64,000 nt of DNA from Modicisalibacter tunisiensis (GCF_020148005.1 NZ_JAGXFD010000001.1:921232-985231); one strand, 5' to 3'; shown: positions 16,757 through 26,411, counted from the first letter of the stretch. Notes: a model not told the origin generated them from the letters alone. Numbers and translations: made by a program.

Positions 16757-18484
16757 TCAGCGCTTGTAACGGTAGTAGTTCTCGATGGCATCACGGGTGA
16801 TGATACCGGAAATCTTCTGGATCATCGGCGCCGTGGTGTGCTGGACGTAGAGCGCGTCCAAGCCGTAGTCGTTGAGGCGGTCGAAGGCCTCGCTGAGCGT
16901 CGCCTGCAGGTGGATGGGCGCCAGCTCGAGGCGCTGCCCGGGAATCTCCAGCAGGTCGAGCGTCGCCGTCTCGTCCGTCGCCTCCTCGTCCAGCAGGGCG
17001 CGCGCCAGGTCGGCGGCCTTGAGCGCCAGCGGCGTCTTCTCCTCGCTGGAGCGGGTGATCACCAGCCAGGTGGGCTTGTCCTCGAGTAGCCGGCGGGCCT
17101 GCTCGCGGGTGATCATCCGCTGGGTGCGCGCCACGCTGCGCTCCATGACGGCGGGTACCGCGACCCGCGACAGGGCCTGCATCAGCGGCTGCTGCAGCGG
17201 GTGCAGGCCGTGGTGGGTGCCGGTGACATACAGGCCGTGGCAGCGGCAGATCTGGCGGGCGGTGAGGCCGGCGATCACCACCGCCAGCATGCCCGGCAGG
17301 ATGATGTTGGGGTTGTGGGTCAGCTCGAGCAGCGCCATCAGCGCCGCCAGCGGTGCCTGCAGCACCGCGCCCATCATCGCCGCCATGCCCAGCATGGCGT
17401 AGAAGCCGGGGTCGGAGGCCACCGACGGCCACAGCCAGTCTCCGCTCATCCCGCACAGGGCGCCGGCGGAGGCCCCCACCACCAGCACCGGGCCGATGAT
17501 GCCGACGGGAATCCCGCAGGCGAAGGTGAAGGCGGTGAGCAGCAGCTTGCCGAGCATCAGCGCCACCAGCACGTCGAGCGCCAGACGCCCGTCGAGCGCC
17601 GCGGCCAGGCTGTCGTAGCCGATGCCCTGGACCTGGGGATACCACCAGGCCACCACCGCCACGGCCACGCCCGGCAGCATCAACCGGGCGACGAGCGGCC
17701 AGCCGGCGAACAGCGTGCCGCGCTGGGCGATGCGGATGAACAGCCCGGCCAGCAGGCCGATCAGCAGGGCGCTGGTGGCGATCCACGGCAGGTTGAGCAG
17801 CGAGCCCAGCTTGACGATCGGGACCTGGAAGGCCGGCTCGGTGCCGTAGGCCAGCTGGGCGACCACCGCGCTCATGGTCGAGGCCAGGATCACCGGCATG
17901 AAGCCGGCGATGGTGTACTCCATGATCACCACTTCCATGGCGAAGATGACCCCGGCGATGGGCGTGTTGAACGATGCCGAGATCGCCGCCGCGGTACCGC
18001 AGCCGACCAGCACGCGCAGGCTGTTGTGGGGCAGGCGCAGGCGCTGGCCCAGCCCGCTGGCGGCGGCCGCGCCAAGATGGATCGCCGGCCCCTCGCGGCC
18101 GGCGGAGAGCCCGCCGAGCACGGAGATCACGCCCACCCACCACTGGTTGAGCCAGTTGCGCAGCGGCAGCCGCCCCTGATGATAGGTCAGGCGCTCGATC
18201 ACGTGGCCCACCCCCAGCCGACGCGCCTGACTCGACTGCGGCGCGAAGCACAGCGCGATCAATGCCACGGCAATCAGCGGCAGCAGCGCACGCCAGTGCG
18301 GCGCCAGCGCCTCGAAGGCTTCCGAATCATTGTGCGGCATGAACAGCCATGCCCCCAGCGACAGCAGGAACCGGAACACCACCATCAGGCCGCCGGTGAG
18401 CAATCCCGAAACCAGCCCCAGCACGCACAGCTGCGGCAGGGCATCGACGCTGGCCAGCTGGCGCCGAAATCGTTCAAGGTTCAT
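16757..18484 (-). CDS. CLC-family chloride channel/transporter with C-terminal CBS domains
   Basis: This 575-residue membrane protein has the CLC core (about 15-420) and a cytoplasmic CBS pair (about 430-575). The gating glutamate is present in AGREGPAIHLG, and the third chloride-binding region reads CGIPVGIIGPVL. Where E. coli ClcA has the second Glu of EEM (E203, internal proton path), this protein has Val (AMEVV), as in channel-type CLCs, and the usual GSGIP segment is replaced by GVGHV. It may therefore be a passive channel rather than a proton exchanger. I start at the ATG of MNLERFRRQL. A GTG 21 codons upstream (18547) is the alternative; neither has a clear ribosome site. Confidence 0.85.
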   Translation of the reverse strand: MNLERFRRQLASVDALPQLCVLGLVSGLLTGGLMVVFRFLLSLGAWLFMPHNDSEAFEALAPHWRALLPLIAVALIALCFAPQSSQARRLGVGHVIERLTYHQGRLPLRNWLNQWWVGVISVLGGLSAGREGPAIHLGAAAASGLGQRLRLPHNSLRVLVGCGTAAAISASFNTPIAGVIFAMEVVIMEYTIAGFMPVILASTMSAVVAQLAYGTEPAFQVPIVKLGSLLNLPWIATSALLIGLLAGLFIRIAQRGTLFAGWPLVARLMLPGVAVAVVAWWYPQVQGIGYDSLAAALDGRLALDVLVALMLGKLLLTAFTFACGIPVGIIGPVLVVGASAGALCGMSGDWLWPSVASDPGFYAMLGMAAMMGAVLQAPLAALMALLELTHNPNIILPGMLAVVIAGLTARQICRCHGLYVTGTHHGLHPLQQPLMQALSRVAVPAVMERSVARTQRMITREQARRLLEDKPTWLVITRSSEEKTPLALKAADLARALLDEEATDETATLDLLEIPGQRLELAPIHLQATLSEAFDRLNDYGLDALYVQHTTAPMIQKISGIITRDAIENYYRYKR

Positions 18485-18637
18485 GTCTGGGAAAGGGCGC
18501 ACGCCGCCAGGCACCTCGTCGCTGTCACGGGAATGGGAGGACGACACGCAGGCGCGCCGCCCGGCAAGACTCCGCCTATCATACCCGCACAGGCACTGGT
18601 CGACTCAAGACAGACGCCCGACGCCGTCACGCTAAAG

Positions 18638-18667
18638 TTGACCCTTTTGCTGGGGATTGGGGATAAT
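18638..18667 (+). promoter_or_regulatory. Sigma-70-type promoter of erpA
   Basis: TTGACC (18638-18643) and GATAAT (18662-18667) are 18 bases apart, 37 bases before the erpA ATG. Both hexamers are one base from consensus. Confidence 0.65.
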
Positions 18668-18704
18668 CCTCCCTGACTATTCACCGATTCCACGGAGAGC
18701 GCTG

Positions 18705-19058
18705 ATGAGCGGTGCCGCTACCTTCGCCCCCACGCCCTTGCTGCTCACCGAAGCGGCCGCGCGCCGTATTCAGGCCCTGGCCGCCGACGAGGGCAACCCT
18801 CAACTCAAGCTGCGCGTCTATGTCACCGGCGGCGGATGCTCCGGCTTCCAGTACGGTTTCGACGTCGCCCAGGAGGCCGCCGAGGACGATACCCTGATCG
18901 AGGTCGACGGCGTCGGCATGCTGGTGGACCCCCTGTCGTATCAGTACCTGGTCGGCTCCACGGTCGACTTCGAGGAAGGTCTGGCCGGCGCGCGGTTCGT
19001 GATCCGCAACCCCAACGCCACCTCCACCTGCGGCTGTGGCGCCTCGTTCATGGTGTAA
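18705..19058 (+). CDS. erpA: ErpA, A-type iron-sulfur cluster insertion protein
   Basis: This 117-residue protein carries Fe-S clusters to apoproteins. The three ligand cysteines of the HesB/IscA family are at C45 ([11 protein letters not shown]), C109 and C111 (TCGCGASF). GGAGAG lies 7 bases before the ATG, and upstream in-frame codons are not needed. ErpA is favoured over IscA because the gene stands alone, outside an isc operon, and ends in CGCGASF-x-V. It has its own promoter. A short hairpin follows the stop codon. Confidence 0.92.
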   Translation: MSGAATFAPTPLLLTEAAARRIQALAADEGNPQLKLRVYVTGGGCSGFQYGFDVAQEAAEDDTLIEVDGVGMLVDPLSYQYLVGSTVDFEEGLAGARFVIRNPNATSTCGCGASFMV

Positions 19059-19077
19059 GTGGGTGCAAGCACCCACT
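19058..19077 (+). terminator. Palindromic hairpin at the erpA stop codon
   Basis: AGTGGGTGC and GCACCCACT (19058-19077) form a near-perfect palindrome that starts in the stop codon. No T-run follows, so it may be a weak terminator or a protein-binding site. Confidence 0.35.
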
Positions 19078-19227
19078 GCTCACGTCCTTCCCCGCATCTT
19101 CCATTGTGTTCCATCGTGGCCGCTCCCGGTACGGGCCGCGACACCGCGCAGCGGCGCTTGACGCCCTACCCGGAACTCGCCAAGGTAACAAGGTGTTCCG
19201 TAAATAATATTCCAACCGGGGAACTCC

Positions 19228-19995
19228 ATGAACCAATCGCTCCTGAAATCGTTGTCGCTGGCCTCCGCGCTCACGCTGGGTCTCGGGCTGTCCGCGGTCA
19301 GCCAGGCCGAAACCGTCAATGCCGTCACCGACCCGAGCTTCGTGCCGTTCGAGATGATGGACAAGGACAGCGGCGAGATGATCGGCTTCGACATGGACAT
19401 CCTGCGCGAAGTCGCCGACCGCGCCGGGTTCGACATCAACCTGCGCACCATGGACTTCAACGGCATCATCCCTGCCGTGCAGACCGGCAACGCCGACCTG
19501 GCCATCGCCGGCATCACCATCACCGACGAGCGCGAGAAGATCGTCGACTTCAGCGATCCCTACTACGACAGCGGCCTGCGCATCCTGGTCTCCGCCGGCG
19601 ACGACAGCGTCAAGGAGCTGAGCGATCTGGAAGGCAAGCGCATCGGCACCAAGATCGGCTCGACCAGCTACGACTACCTGCAGAAGCACCTCGGCGACAA
19701 GGCCGAGATCAAGCCCTATCCGGGCAGCGCCGACATGTACCTGGCGCTGATGGGCGGCAGCGTCGACGCCGTGTTCTACGACGCGCCCAACGTCGGCTAC
19801 TTCGCCAAGACCAAGGGCGAGGGCCGCGCCCAGGTGGTCGGGCCGCTCTACGAGGGTCAGCAGTACGGCATCGCCTTCACCTCCGGCAGCAAGTGGGTCG
19901 AGCCCGCCAACAAGGCGCTCGCCGCGATGAAGAAGGACGGCACCTACGCCGACATCTACAAGAAATGGTTCGGCGAGATGCCCGACAGCCAGTAA
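19228..19995 (+). CDS. Periplasmic polar amino-acid (glutamine-type) binding protein
   Basis: This 255-residue protein has a Sec signal peptide ending near SQA-ETVNAV and a single type-3 solute-binding domain: DPSFVPFEMMDKDSGEMIGFDMDI, the signature AIAGITITDEREKIVDFS at about residues 90-110, and a C-terminal YADIYKKWFGE. It is most like GlnH/ArtJ binding proteins; the exact amino acid cannot be read from sequence. The downstream genes encode one permease and one ATPase of the same family, so this is the receptor of an ABC importer. GGGGAAC lies before the ATG. Confidence 0.9.
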   Translation: MNQSLLKSLSLASALTLGLGLSAVSQAETVNAVTDPSFVPFEMMDKDSGEMIGFDMDILREVADRAGFDINLRTMDFNGIIPAVQTGNADLAIAGITITDEREKIVDFSDPYYDSGLRILVSAGDDSVKELSDLEGKRIGTKIGSTSYDYLQKHLGDKAEIKPYPGSADMYLALMGGSVDAVFYDAPNVGYFAKTKGEGRAQVVGPLYEGQQYGIAFTSGSKWVEPANKALAAMKKDGTYADIYKKWFGEMPDSQ

Positions 19996-20108
19996 GCATC
20001 ACGACCGCAATCTTCGGGGCCGGGTGGCCGCAACGCCCGGCCCCGTCGCGTTCCTAACCCTGATTCGCGACCCGCCGACGGCGGACGGGTCGCGCCGGAG
20101 AACCCGAC

Positions 20109-20780
20109 GTGGACGTCAACTTCCAGTTCGACTGGCAGGCGGCCATCGCCTCCATTCCCTACCTGCTCGACGGCATCCCCTGGACCCTGATCATCTCGTT
20201 CGGCGGGCTCGCCATCGGCTTCGTCATCGGCATCGTCTTCGGTCTGCTGCGCATCAGCCCGCTGTGGCTGCTGCGCTGGCCGGCCGTGGCCTACATCGAG
20301 ATCTTCCGCGGCACGCCGGTGCTCGTCCAGGTCCTGTTCATCTTCTACGGCCTGCCGCAGATCATCGGCGGGCCCATCGACGCGGTCACCGCGGGTATCG
20401 CCGCCATTGCCCTGAACGCCGGTGCCTACATCTCCGAGATCGTGCGCGGCGGCGTGCAGTCGATCGAGAAGGGCCAGCGCGAGGCCGCGCTGTCGCTGGG
20501 ACTGTCCCGCGCCCAGGCCTTCCGCTACGTCATCTGGCCCCAGGCGCTGCGCCGCATGATCCCGGCGCTGGGCAACCAGGGCATCGTCAGCATCAAGGAC
20601 ACCTCGCTGTTCTCGGTGATCGGTGTCGGCGAGCTGGTTCGCCAGGGCCAGATCTACATCGCCACGACCTTCACCGCCCTCGAGGTGTACTTCATGGTCG
20701 CCATGCTCTATCTGGCGATCACCCTGAGTCTTTCCTTCGCCCTGCGCCTGCTCGAGCGCCGTGGCCTGGTCGGTCAGTGA
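20109..20780 (+). CDS. Amino-acid ABC transporter permease (GlnP-type)
   Basis: This 223-residue inner-membrane protein has five to six membrane helices. It has the HEQRO-type permease motif [20 protein letters not shown] at residues 73-92, and the ATPase-coupling EAA loop is [32 protein letters not shown] at about 125-157. The start is a GTG with GGAG about 10 bases upstream. It is a single permease gene, so the transporter probably uses a homodimer, as GlnP does. It lies 113 bases after the binding protein and 10 bases before the ATPase gene. Confidence 0.92.
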   Translation: MDVNFQFDWQAAIASIPYLLDGIPWTLIISFGGLAIGFVIGIVFGLLRISPLWLLRWPAVAYIEIFRGTPVLVQVLFIFYGLPQIIGGPIDAVTAGIAAIALNAGAYISEIVRGGVQSIEKGQREAALSLGLSRAQAFRYVIWPQALRRMIPALGNQGIVSIKDTSLFSVIGVGELVRQGQIYIATTFTALEVYFMVAMLYLAITLSLSFALRLLERRGLVGQ

Positions 20781-20790
20781 GGACAACGCC

Positions 20791-21564
20791 ATGAACGACA
20801 AGCCCCACAGCGAGACCGTCCAGCCCATCGTGCGCCTGGACAAGGTCAACAAGTACTTCGGCAGCCTGCACGTGATGCAGGACATCGACCTCGAGGTCGC
20901 CCCCGGCGAGGTGGTGGTGATCATCGGCGCCAGCGGCTCGGGCAAGTCGACGCTGATCCGCTGCGTCAACGGCCTCGAGGAGTTCCAGAGCGGCCACATC
21001 ACGGTGGACGGCAACGAGCTGTTGCCCTACGGCAAGAGCGGGCGCTCCCTGCAGACCATCCGCACCGAGGTGGGCATGGTCTTCCAGCAGTTCAACCTGT
21101 TTCCGCACCTCTCGGTGCGTGACAACGTCACCCTCGCGCCGATCAAGGTCCGCGGCCTGAGCCGCGACCAGGCCGTGCAGATCGCCGACCGGCTGCTCGA
21201 CCGGGTCGGCATCGCCGACCAAGCCGACAAGTACCCGGGCCAGCTTTCCGGTGGCCAGCAGCAGCGCGTCGCCCTGGCCCGGGCGCTGGCCATGGAGCCG
21301 CGACTGATGCTCTTCGACGAGCCGACCTCGGCGCTCGACCCGGAGATGATCGGCGAGGTGCTCGACGCCATGCGCGAGCTCGCCAACGACGGCATGACCA
21401 TGATGATCGTCACCCACGAGATGGGCTTCGCCCGCGAGGTCGCCGACCGGGTGATCTTCGTCCACAAGGGGCGCATCGTCGAGGAGGGCCCGCCCGAGAC
21501 GGTCTTCGACAGCCCCGAGCACGAGCGCACCCAGTCCTTCCTCGCCCGCGTGCTCAAGCACTGA
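20791..21564 (+). CDS. Amino-acid ABC transporter ATPase (GlnQ-type)
   Basis: This 257-residue ATPase energises the importer. Walker A is GASGSGKST near residue 44, the Q-loop is [13 protein letters not shown], the ABC signature is [15 protein letters not shown], Walker B is [14 protein letters not shown], and the switch His is in VTHEMGF. These are the typical polar amino-acid ATPase forms. I start at the ATG at 20791, which has GAGGA 8 bases upstream. A slightly longer frame would overlap the permease gene. A terminator follows. Confidence 0.94.
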   Translation: MNDKPHSETVQPIVRLDKVNKYFGSLHVMQDIDLEVAPGEVVVIIGASGSGKSTLIRCVNGLEEFQSGHITVDGNELLPYGKSGRSLQTIRTEVGMVFQQFNLFPHLSVRDNVTLAPIKVRGLSRDQAVQIADRLLDRVGIADQADKYPGQLSGGQQQRVALARALAMEPRLMLFDEPTSALDPEMIGEVLDAMRELANDGMTMMIVTHEMGFAREVADRVIFVHKGRIVEEGPPETVFDSPEHERTQSFLARVLKH

Positions 21565-21569
21565 CCCAC

Positions 21570-21600
21570 CGCCCCTCGCCGACCGCGAGGGGCGTCTTTC
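21570..21600 (+). terminator. Terminator after the amino-acid ABC transporter operon
   Basis: A 10-bp GC-rich stem (21570-21579 with 21585-21594) and a 5-base loop are followed by TCTTTCTT. It lies 6 bases after the ATPase stop and separates the operon from the putative origin. Confidence 0.72.
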
Positions 21601-21639
21601 TTCCGCTCGCCCCCACTCCAGATTCCTTCCCCAGCCCCG

Positions 21640-22060
21640 ATTTCCGCCTGTGGACAAGTTTTTCGCCGTGTCCACGCTGTCTTGCCTGCAGCCCGCGCCA
21701 GGCGTGTCCTGACGGGTGACAAGCCACACTGTTGATCGCTACACGCACAGCCCCGGTACAAGCCGGTGGACAAGCCGGGGACGGGGACGGCTGTGGATGA
21801 CCGTCCTTTTCATCCACAGCTCCCGAACCGGGTCTCCGCAGGCCGTCTACCTTTTTTGCAATGCATCGTCAACATTTCAGGGGACTGACAACGAACGAAA
21901 AGTCCGTCTTATCCACAGAAAATGTCCACACCAGTAGTTACTACCACAACAGAACTTCTTTTCTCTTCTTATATTGTTTCTTTAAGACTCGAAGGGGGAG
22001 AGCATGACCGGAACCTGATGTGGAAAACCCCTGACGGTTACCCACAGGGGCGTTATACTG
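21640..22060. other. Putative chromosomal replication origin (oriC)
   Basis: This gene-free stretch upstream of mnmG holds several DnaA boxes. A perfect TTATCCACA lies at 21909-21917, and single-mismatch boxes lie at 21649-21657 (minus), 21792-21800 (minus), 21810-21818 (plus), 22019-22027 (minus) and 22038-22046 (plus). An AT-rich, T-tract-rich stretch at about 21940-22000, suited to unwinding, starts 23 bases after the perfect box. Linkage to mnmG-rsmG-parA-parB is the usual context of gammaproteobacterial origins. dnaA is not in the window, and no GC-skew calculation was possible. Confidence 0.75.
22031..22059 (+). promoter_or_regulatory. Likely mnmG promoter overlapping a DnaA box
   Basis: CTGACG (22031-22036) and TATACT (22054-22059) are 17 bases apart, 60 bases before the mnmG start. 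The spacer contains TTACCCACA (22038-22046), a one-mismatch DnaA box, so DnaA could repress or time this promoter. Confidence 0.6.
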
Positions 22061-22118
22061 GGCGGCTTGTTGATACTTGCCCTGAAGTCGCGCGCCCGGC
22101 GCGCAAGTCGAGGTATCC

Positions 22119-24023
22119 GTGGATTATCCCAACCGCTTTGACGTCATCGTCATCGGCGGTGGCCATGCGGGAACAGAAGCCGCACTGGCCGCTGCCCGCA
22201 TGGGCTGTCAGACCCTGCTGCTGACTCACAACATCGAGACACTGGGACAGATGTCCTGCAATCCGGCGATCGGTGGCATCGGCAAGAGCCACCTGGTCAA
22301 GGAGATCGACGCCCTGGGCGGGGCCATGGGGCTGGCAACCGACCATGCCGGCATCCAGTTCCGTGTGCTCAACGCCCGCAAGGGTCCGGCCGTGCGCGCC
22401 ACCCGTGCCCAGGCCGACCGCGTGCGCTACAAGGCGGCGATTCGCGGCATGCTGGAGAACCAGCCCAACCTGACGCTGTTCCAGCAGGGTGTGGATGACC
22501 TGATCGTCGACGGCGACACGGTCAGGGGCGCGGTCACCCAGACCGGTATCCGCTTTCATGCCGACACCGTGGTGCTGTGCACCGGCACCTTCCTCGGCGG
22601 GGTTATCCACATCGGGCTGGACAGCCACACCGGCGGCCGGGCCGGCGATCCTCCCGCCAACGCCCTCGCGCAACGGCTCCGCGCCCTGCCGTTCCGCGTC
22701 GATCGCCTCAAGACCGGCACGCCGCCGCGGCTCGATGCCAAGAGCCTCGACTTCAGCCAGCTCGAGGAACAGCCCGGCGACACCCCGACCCCGGTGATGT
22801 CCTACCTGGGATCACGGGACCTGCACCCGCGGCAGGTGAGCTGTCGCATCGCGCATACCAACGAGCGCACCCACGAGATCATCTTCGCCAACCTCGACCG
22901 CTCGCCGATGTACTCGGGGACGATCGAGGGCGTCGGCCCGCGCTACTGCCCGTCGATCGAGGACAAGGTTCATCGCTTCGCCGACAAGGCCAGTCATCAG
23001 ATCTTCATCGAGCCGGAGGGTCTGGAGACTCACGAGCTCTACCCCAATGGCATCTCCACCTCGCTGCCCTTCGACGTGCAGCTGCAGGTGGTGCGCTCGA
23101 TCAAGGGGCTCGAGAACGCCCATATCACCCGGCCGGGCTATGCCATCGAGTACGACTTCTTCGATCCGCGGGATCTGAAGCACTCGCTGGAGACCCGGTT
23201 TATCCACAACCTGTTCTTCGCCGGGCAGATCAACGGCACCACCGGCTACGAGGAAGCCGGCGCCCAGGGCCTGCTGGCCGGGCTCAACGCCGCCCTGCGC
23301 GTGCGTGGCGAGGACGCCTGGTGCCCGCGGCGCGACGAGGCCTACCTCGGCGTGCTGGTCGACGACTTGATCACCCTGGGCACCCAGGAGCCCTACCGGA
23401 TGTTCACCTCGCGGGCCGAATACCGGCTGCTGCTGCGCGAGGACAACGCCGACCTGCGCCTGACCGAGACCGGGCGGCGCCTGGGTCTGGTGGACGACGC
23501 GCGCTGGGCCGCGTTCAGCACCAAGCGCGAGGCGATCGAGGCCGAGCAGGCGCGGCTCGCCGCCACCTGGGTGCAGCCCCGCTCGGCAGCGGCCGAGCAG
23601 CTCAATGCGCGGCTGCCCAAGCCGCTCAACCGCGAGTACAGCCTGCTCGAGCTGCTCAAGCGCCCGGAGCTCGGCTATGGCGATCTGGTCGGTCTCGACG
23701 GCATCGAGGGGACGGGCGTCGATGACGAGACGGTCGCCGAGCAGGTGCAGATCCAGGCCAAGTACCAGGGCTACATCGACCGCCAGCAGGCCGAGATCGA
23801 CAAGCTCAAGCGTCACGAGGCCACGCCGCTGCCCGCGGATCTCGACTATTCGCGGGTCGAGGGGTTGTCCAACGAGATCCGTGACAAGCTCGCCGCGGCG
23901 CGTCCCGAGACCCTGGCCCAGGCCGGACGCATTTCCGGCGTGACCCCGGCGGCGGTGTCGATCCTGCTGATCCATCTCAAGAAGCGCCGCCTGGTCGACG
24001 ATGCCCGGGCGGTGAACGCATGA
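22119..24023 (+). CDS. mnmG: MnmG (GidA), tRNA uridine-5-carboxymethylaminomethyl modification enzyme
   Basis: This 634-residue FAD protein works with MnmE to modify the wobble uridine of several tRNAs. The dinucleotide-binding motif [17 protein letters not shown] is at residues 13-29, and the family signature [11 protein letters not shown] lies near 272. The [18 protein letters not shown]-type segment is present near 367 as [18 protein letters not shown]. The start is a GTG preceded by GAGG. It is the first gene after the putative origin and overlaps rsmG by 4 bases. Two more perfect DnaA boxes occur inside the gene at 22603-22611 and 23200-23208. Confidence 0.97.
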   Translation: MDYPNRFDVIVIGGGHAGTEAALAAARMGCQTLLLTHNIETLGQMSCNPAIGGIGKSHLVKEIDALGGAMGLATDHAGIQFRVLNARKGPAVRATRAQADRVRYKAAIRGMLENQPNLTLFQQGVDDLIVDGDTVRGAVTQTGIRFHADTVVLCTGTFLGGVIHIGLDSHTGGRAGDPPANALAQRLRALPFRVDRLKTGTPPRLDAKSLDFSQLEEQPGDTPTPVMSYLGSRDLHPRQVSCRIAHTNERTHEIIFANLDRSPMYSGTIEGVGPRYCPSIEDKVHRFADKASHQIFIEPEGLETHELYPNGISTSLPFDVQLQVVRSIKGLENAHITRPGYAIEYDFFDPRDLKHSLETRFIHNLFFAGQINGTTGYEEAGAQGLLAGLNAALRVRGEDAWCPRRDEAYLGVLVDDLITLGTQEPYRMFTSRAEYRLLLREDNADLRLTETGRRLGLVDDARWAAFSTKREAIEAEQARLAATWVQPRSAAAEQLNARLPKPLNREYSLLELLKRPELGYGDLVGLDGIEGTGVDDETVAEQVQIQAKYQGYIDRQQAEIDKLKRHEATPLPADLDYSRVEGLSNEIRDKLAAARPETLAQAGRISGVTPAAVSILLIHLKKRRLVDDARAVNA

Positions 24024-24646
24024 CGCCCGACTGCGAGCGTCGCCTCGACGCGGGACTCGCGGCCCTGGGCATCACCGCCGATGGCCGGGCCCGGGAACGG
24101 TTGCTGGCGCTGCTGGGGCTGTTGCACAAGTGGAACCGGGCTTATAACCTCACCGCGGTACGCGCGCCCGAGGCCATGGTGACCCGCCATCTGCTCGACA
24201 GCGCCTCGATCCTGCCGGCGATGACCGGCCCCCGGGTGCTGGATATCGGTTCGGGCCCGGGCTTTCCCGGCCTGGTGCTGGCGATCCTCGACCCGCGGCT
24301 GACGGTCACGCTGCTCGACAGCAACGGCAAGAAGGTTCGCTTCCAGCGCCAGGCGGTGATGGAGCTCGGGCTGACCAATGTCGAGCCGGTGCAGGCCCGC
24401 GTCGAGCGCTTCGAGGCGCCACCGTTCGACCAGGTGGTGTCTCGGGCCTTCGCCAGCCTGGGGGATTTCATCGGCCTGAGCGAGCCGCTGCTGGCGCCCC
24501 GCGGCGAGTGGCTGGCGATGAAGGGCCAGGCCTGCGAGGAGGAGCTGGCCGAGGTGCCGGCGGGTGTGCAGCTCGTCGAGCGGCGTCTCCTGTCTGTCCC
24601 GGGGGATGACGCTACCCGCTATCTGCTGCGGCTGGCCCGAGCCTGA
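24020..24646 (+). CDS. rsmG: RsmG (GidB), 16S rRNA (guanine(527)-N7)-methyltransferase
   Basis: This 208-residue enzyme methylates G527 of 16S r[15 protein letters not shown] near residue 34, RHLLDS near 55 and the SAM-binding [16 protein letters not shown] at 72-87 are diagnostic, and [10 protein letters not shown] lies near 139. Its ATG overlaps the mnmG stop as ATGA, so the two are translated together. The length matches the family. Confidence 0.95.
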   Translation: MTPDCERRLDAGLAALGITADGRARERLLALLGLLHKWNRAYNLTAVRAPEAMVTRHLLDSASILPAMTGPRVLDIGSGPGFPGLVLAILDPRLTVTLLDSNGKKVRFQRQAVMELGLTNVEPVQARVERFEAPPFDQVVSRAFASLGDFIGLSEPLLAPRGEWLAMKGQACEEELAEVPAGVQLVERRLLSVPGDDATRYLLRLARA

Positions 24647-24684
24647 ACGCCGGCCGGCACACCACGTCGACAAGGGAGCCTTTC

Positions 24685-25452
24685 GTGACCAAGATCATCG
24701 CCTTGACCAACCAGAAGGGCGGCGTCGGCAAGACCACGACCGCGGTCAACCTGGCGGCCTGCCTCGCGGCACTGGAGCGGCGCGTGCTGCTCGTCGACCT
24801 CGATCCCCAGGGGCATGCCACCATGGGCAGCGGCATCGACAAGCACGAGCTGGACGGCAGCGTGCTCGACGTGCTGCTCGGTGAAAAGCCCGCCGAGGCG
24901 GTGATCCTCGACTGCCCCGAGGCCGGCTACGCCCTGCTGCCCGGCAACGGCGACCTGACCGCCGCCGAGGTCGACCTGCTCGATCGCGACGGTCGCGAAC
25001 GCTGCCTGCACGAGGCGATCAAGGGCGTCGCCGGCGACTACGACGTGGTGCTCATCGACTGCCCGCCGTCGCTCAACATGCTCACCGTCAACGGCCTGAC
25101 CGCCGCCGACGGCATCCTGATTCCCCTGCAGTGCGAGTTCTATGCCCTCGAGGGGCTGTCCGCCCTGCTCGACACCGTCGAGCAGATCCAGGCCAGCGTG
25201 AACCCCTCGCTGCAGCTCTTCGGCATCGTGCGCACCATGTTCGACAACCGCAACAGCCTGACCCGCGACGTCACCAAGCAGCTGCGCGACTACTTCGGCG
25301 ATACCCTGCTCAAGGCGGCCATCCCGCGCAACGTGCGGGTCGCCGAGGCCCCCAGCCACGGCCTGCCGGTCACCAAGTACGCCCGCTTCTCGCGGGGTAG
25401 CCAGGCCCATCGGGTGCTGGCCAAGGAACTGATCCGTCGTTTGTCGCTATGA
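24685..25452 (+). CDS. parA: ParA/Soj chromosome-partitioning ATPase
   Basis: This 255-residue Walker-type ATPase partners ParB in moving origin regions apart. The deviant Walker A is KGGVGKTT at residues 11-18 (TNQKGGVGKTTTAVNLAA). Walker A' is VLLVDLDPQGHATMGSG and Walker B is DVVLIDCPPSLNML. The short N-terminus fits chromosomal rather than plasmid ParA. The start is a GTG with AAGGGAG upstream. It lies 38 bases after rsmG and 29 bases before parB, next to the putative origin. Confidence 0.95.
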   Translation: MTKIIALTNQKGGVGKTTTAVNLAACLAALERRVLLVDLDPQGHATMGSGIDKHELDGSVLDVLLGEKPAEAVILDCPEAGYALLPGNGDLTAAEVDLLDRDGRERCLHEAIKGVAGDYDVVLIDCPPSLNMLTVNGLTAADGILIPLQCEFYALEGLSALLDTVEQIQASVNPSLQLFGIVRTMFDNRNSLTRDVTKQLRDYFGDTLLKAAIPRNVRVAEAPSHGLPVTKYARFSRGSQAHRVLAKELIRRLSL

Positions 25453-25481
25453 CCCCCGGGAAACGCCACAAGGATTGCCCC

Positions 25482-26411
25482 ATGACCCGTAAACGTGCCC
25501 TGGGCCGCGGCCTGGATGCCCTGATCGGCGCCAATGCCCGCCGCCGCGATCTGCTCGATGCCGATATCCAGCTCGACGAGCCCGAGGTCGAGGCCGCCGA
25601 GGCGCCCGCGCCGGAAGCGCCCGCCGATGACGAGGCGCGCCTGGCCCGCCTGCCGCTCGGCCAGCTGAGCCGCGGCCGCTACCAGCCCCGGCGCGACATC
25701 CAGCCCGAGGCGCTGGAGGAGCTTGCCGACTCGATCCGCAGCCAGGGGGTCATGCAGCCGATCGTGGTGCGGCCGATCGGCGAGGATCGCTACGAGATCA
25801 TCGCCGGCGAGCGGCGCTGGCGGGCGGCCCAGCTCGCCGAGCTCGACGTGATCCCGGCCGTGGTGCGCAACGTCAGCGATCAGGGCGCCCTGGCGCTGGC
25901 ACTGATCGAGAACATCCAGCGCGAGAATCTCAACCCCGTCGAGGAGGCCCTGGCCCTGAAGCGCCTGCTCGAGGAGTTCGAGCTGACCCAGCAGCAGGTG
26001 GCCGACGCGGTGGGCAAGTCACGGGCCCAGGTGGCCAACCTGCTGCGCCTGCTGGCGCTCGACCCGGAAGTGCAGACCCTGCTCGAGCGGGGTGACCTGG
26101 ATGTGGGTCATGCCCGGGCGCTGCTGGTGCTGCCTGCGACAAAACAGCGCAAGGCGGCCCACGAGGTGGTCGATCGTGACCTCACCGTGCGCCAGACCGA
26201 GGCACTGGCGAAGGCGCTTCAGGCCGGCAAGCCTGCCGCGGCCCGGCCGGCGGACACGCCGTCCGCCGACGTGTCACGCCTGGAGACCCAGCTCGGCGAG
26301 GTGCTCGGTGCCGCGGTGAAGATCCGTCATGGCCAGAGCGGCAAGGGGAAAGTGACCATTCACTACGGCAGTCTCGAAGAGCTGGACGGGATTCTCGAGC
26401 ACATCCGCTGA
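25482..26411 (+). CDS. parB: ParB/Spo0J chromosome-partitioning protein
   Basis: This 309-residue CTP-dependent DNA clamp binds parS sites. RKRALGRGLDALIG opens the protein (ParA-interacting end). The ParB N-terminal domain carries PRRDIQPEALEELADSI, the CTP-binding GERRWRAAQLA near residue 109 and ENIQRENLNPVEEA. The helix-turn-helix LTQQQVADAVGKSRAQVANLLRLL follows at about 167-190. I start at the ATG at 25482 because AAGGA lies 7 bases upstream. The ATG at 25449 overlaps parA and lacks a site. I saw no consensus parS in the window. Confidence 0.94.
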   Translation: MTRKRALGRGLDALIGANARRRDLLDADIQLDEPEVEAAEAPAPEAPADDEARLARLPLGQLSRGRYQPRRDIQPEALEELADSIRSQGVMQPIVVRPIGEDRYEIIAGERRWRAAQLAELDVIPAVVRNVSDQGALALALIENIQRENLNPVEEALALKRLLEEFELTQQQVADAVGKSRAQVANLLRLLALDPEVQTLLERGDLDVGHARALLVLPATKQRKAAHEVVDRDLTVRQTEALAKALQAGKPAAARPADTPSADVSRLETQLGEVLGAAVKIRHGQSGKGKVTIHYGSLEELDGILEHIR

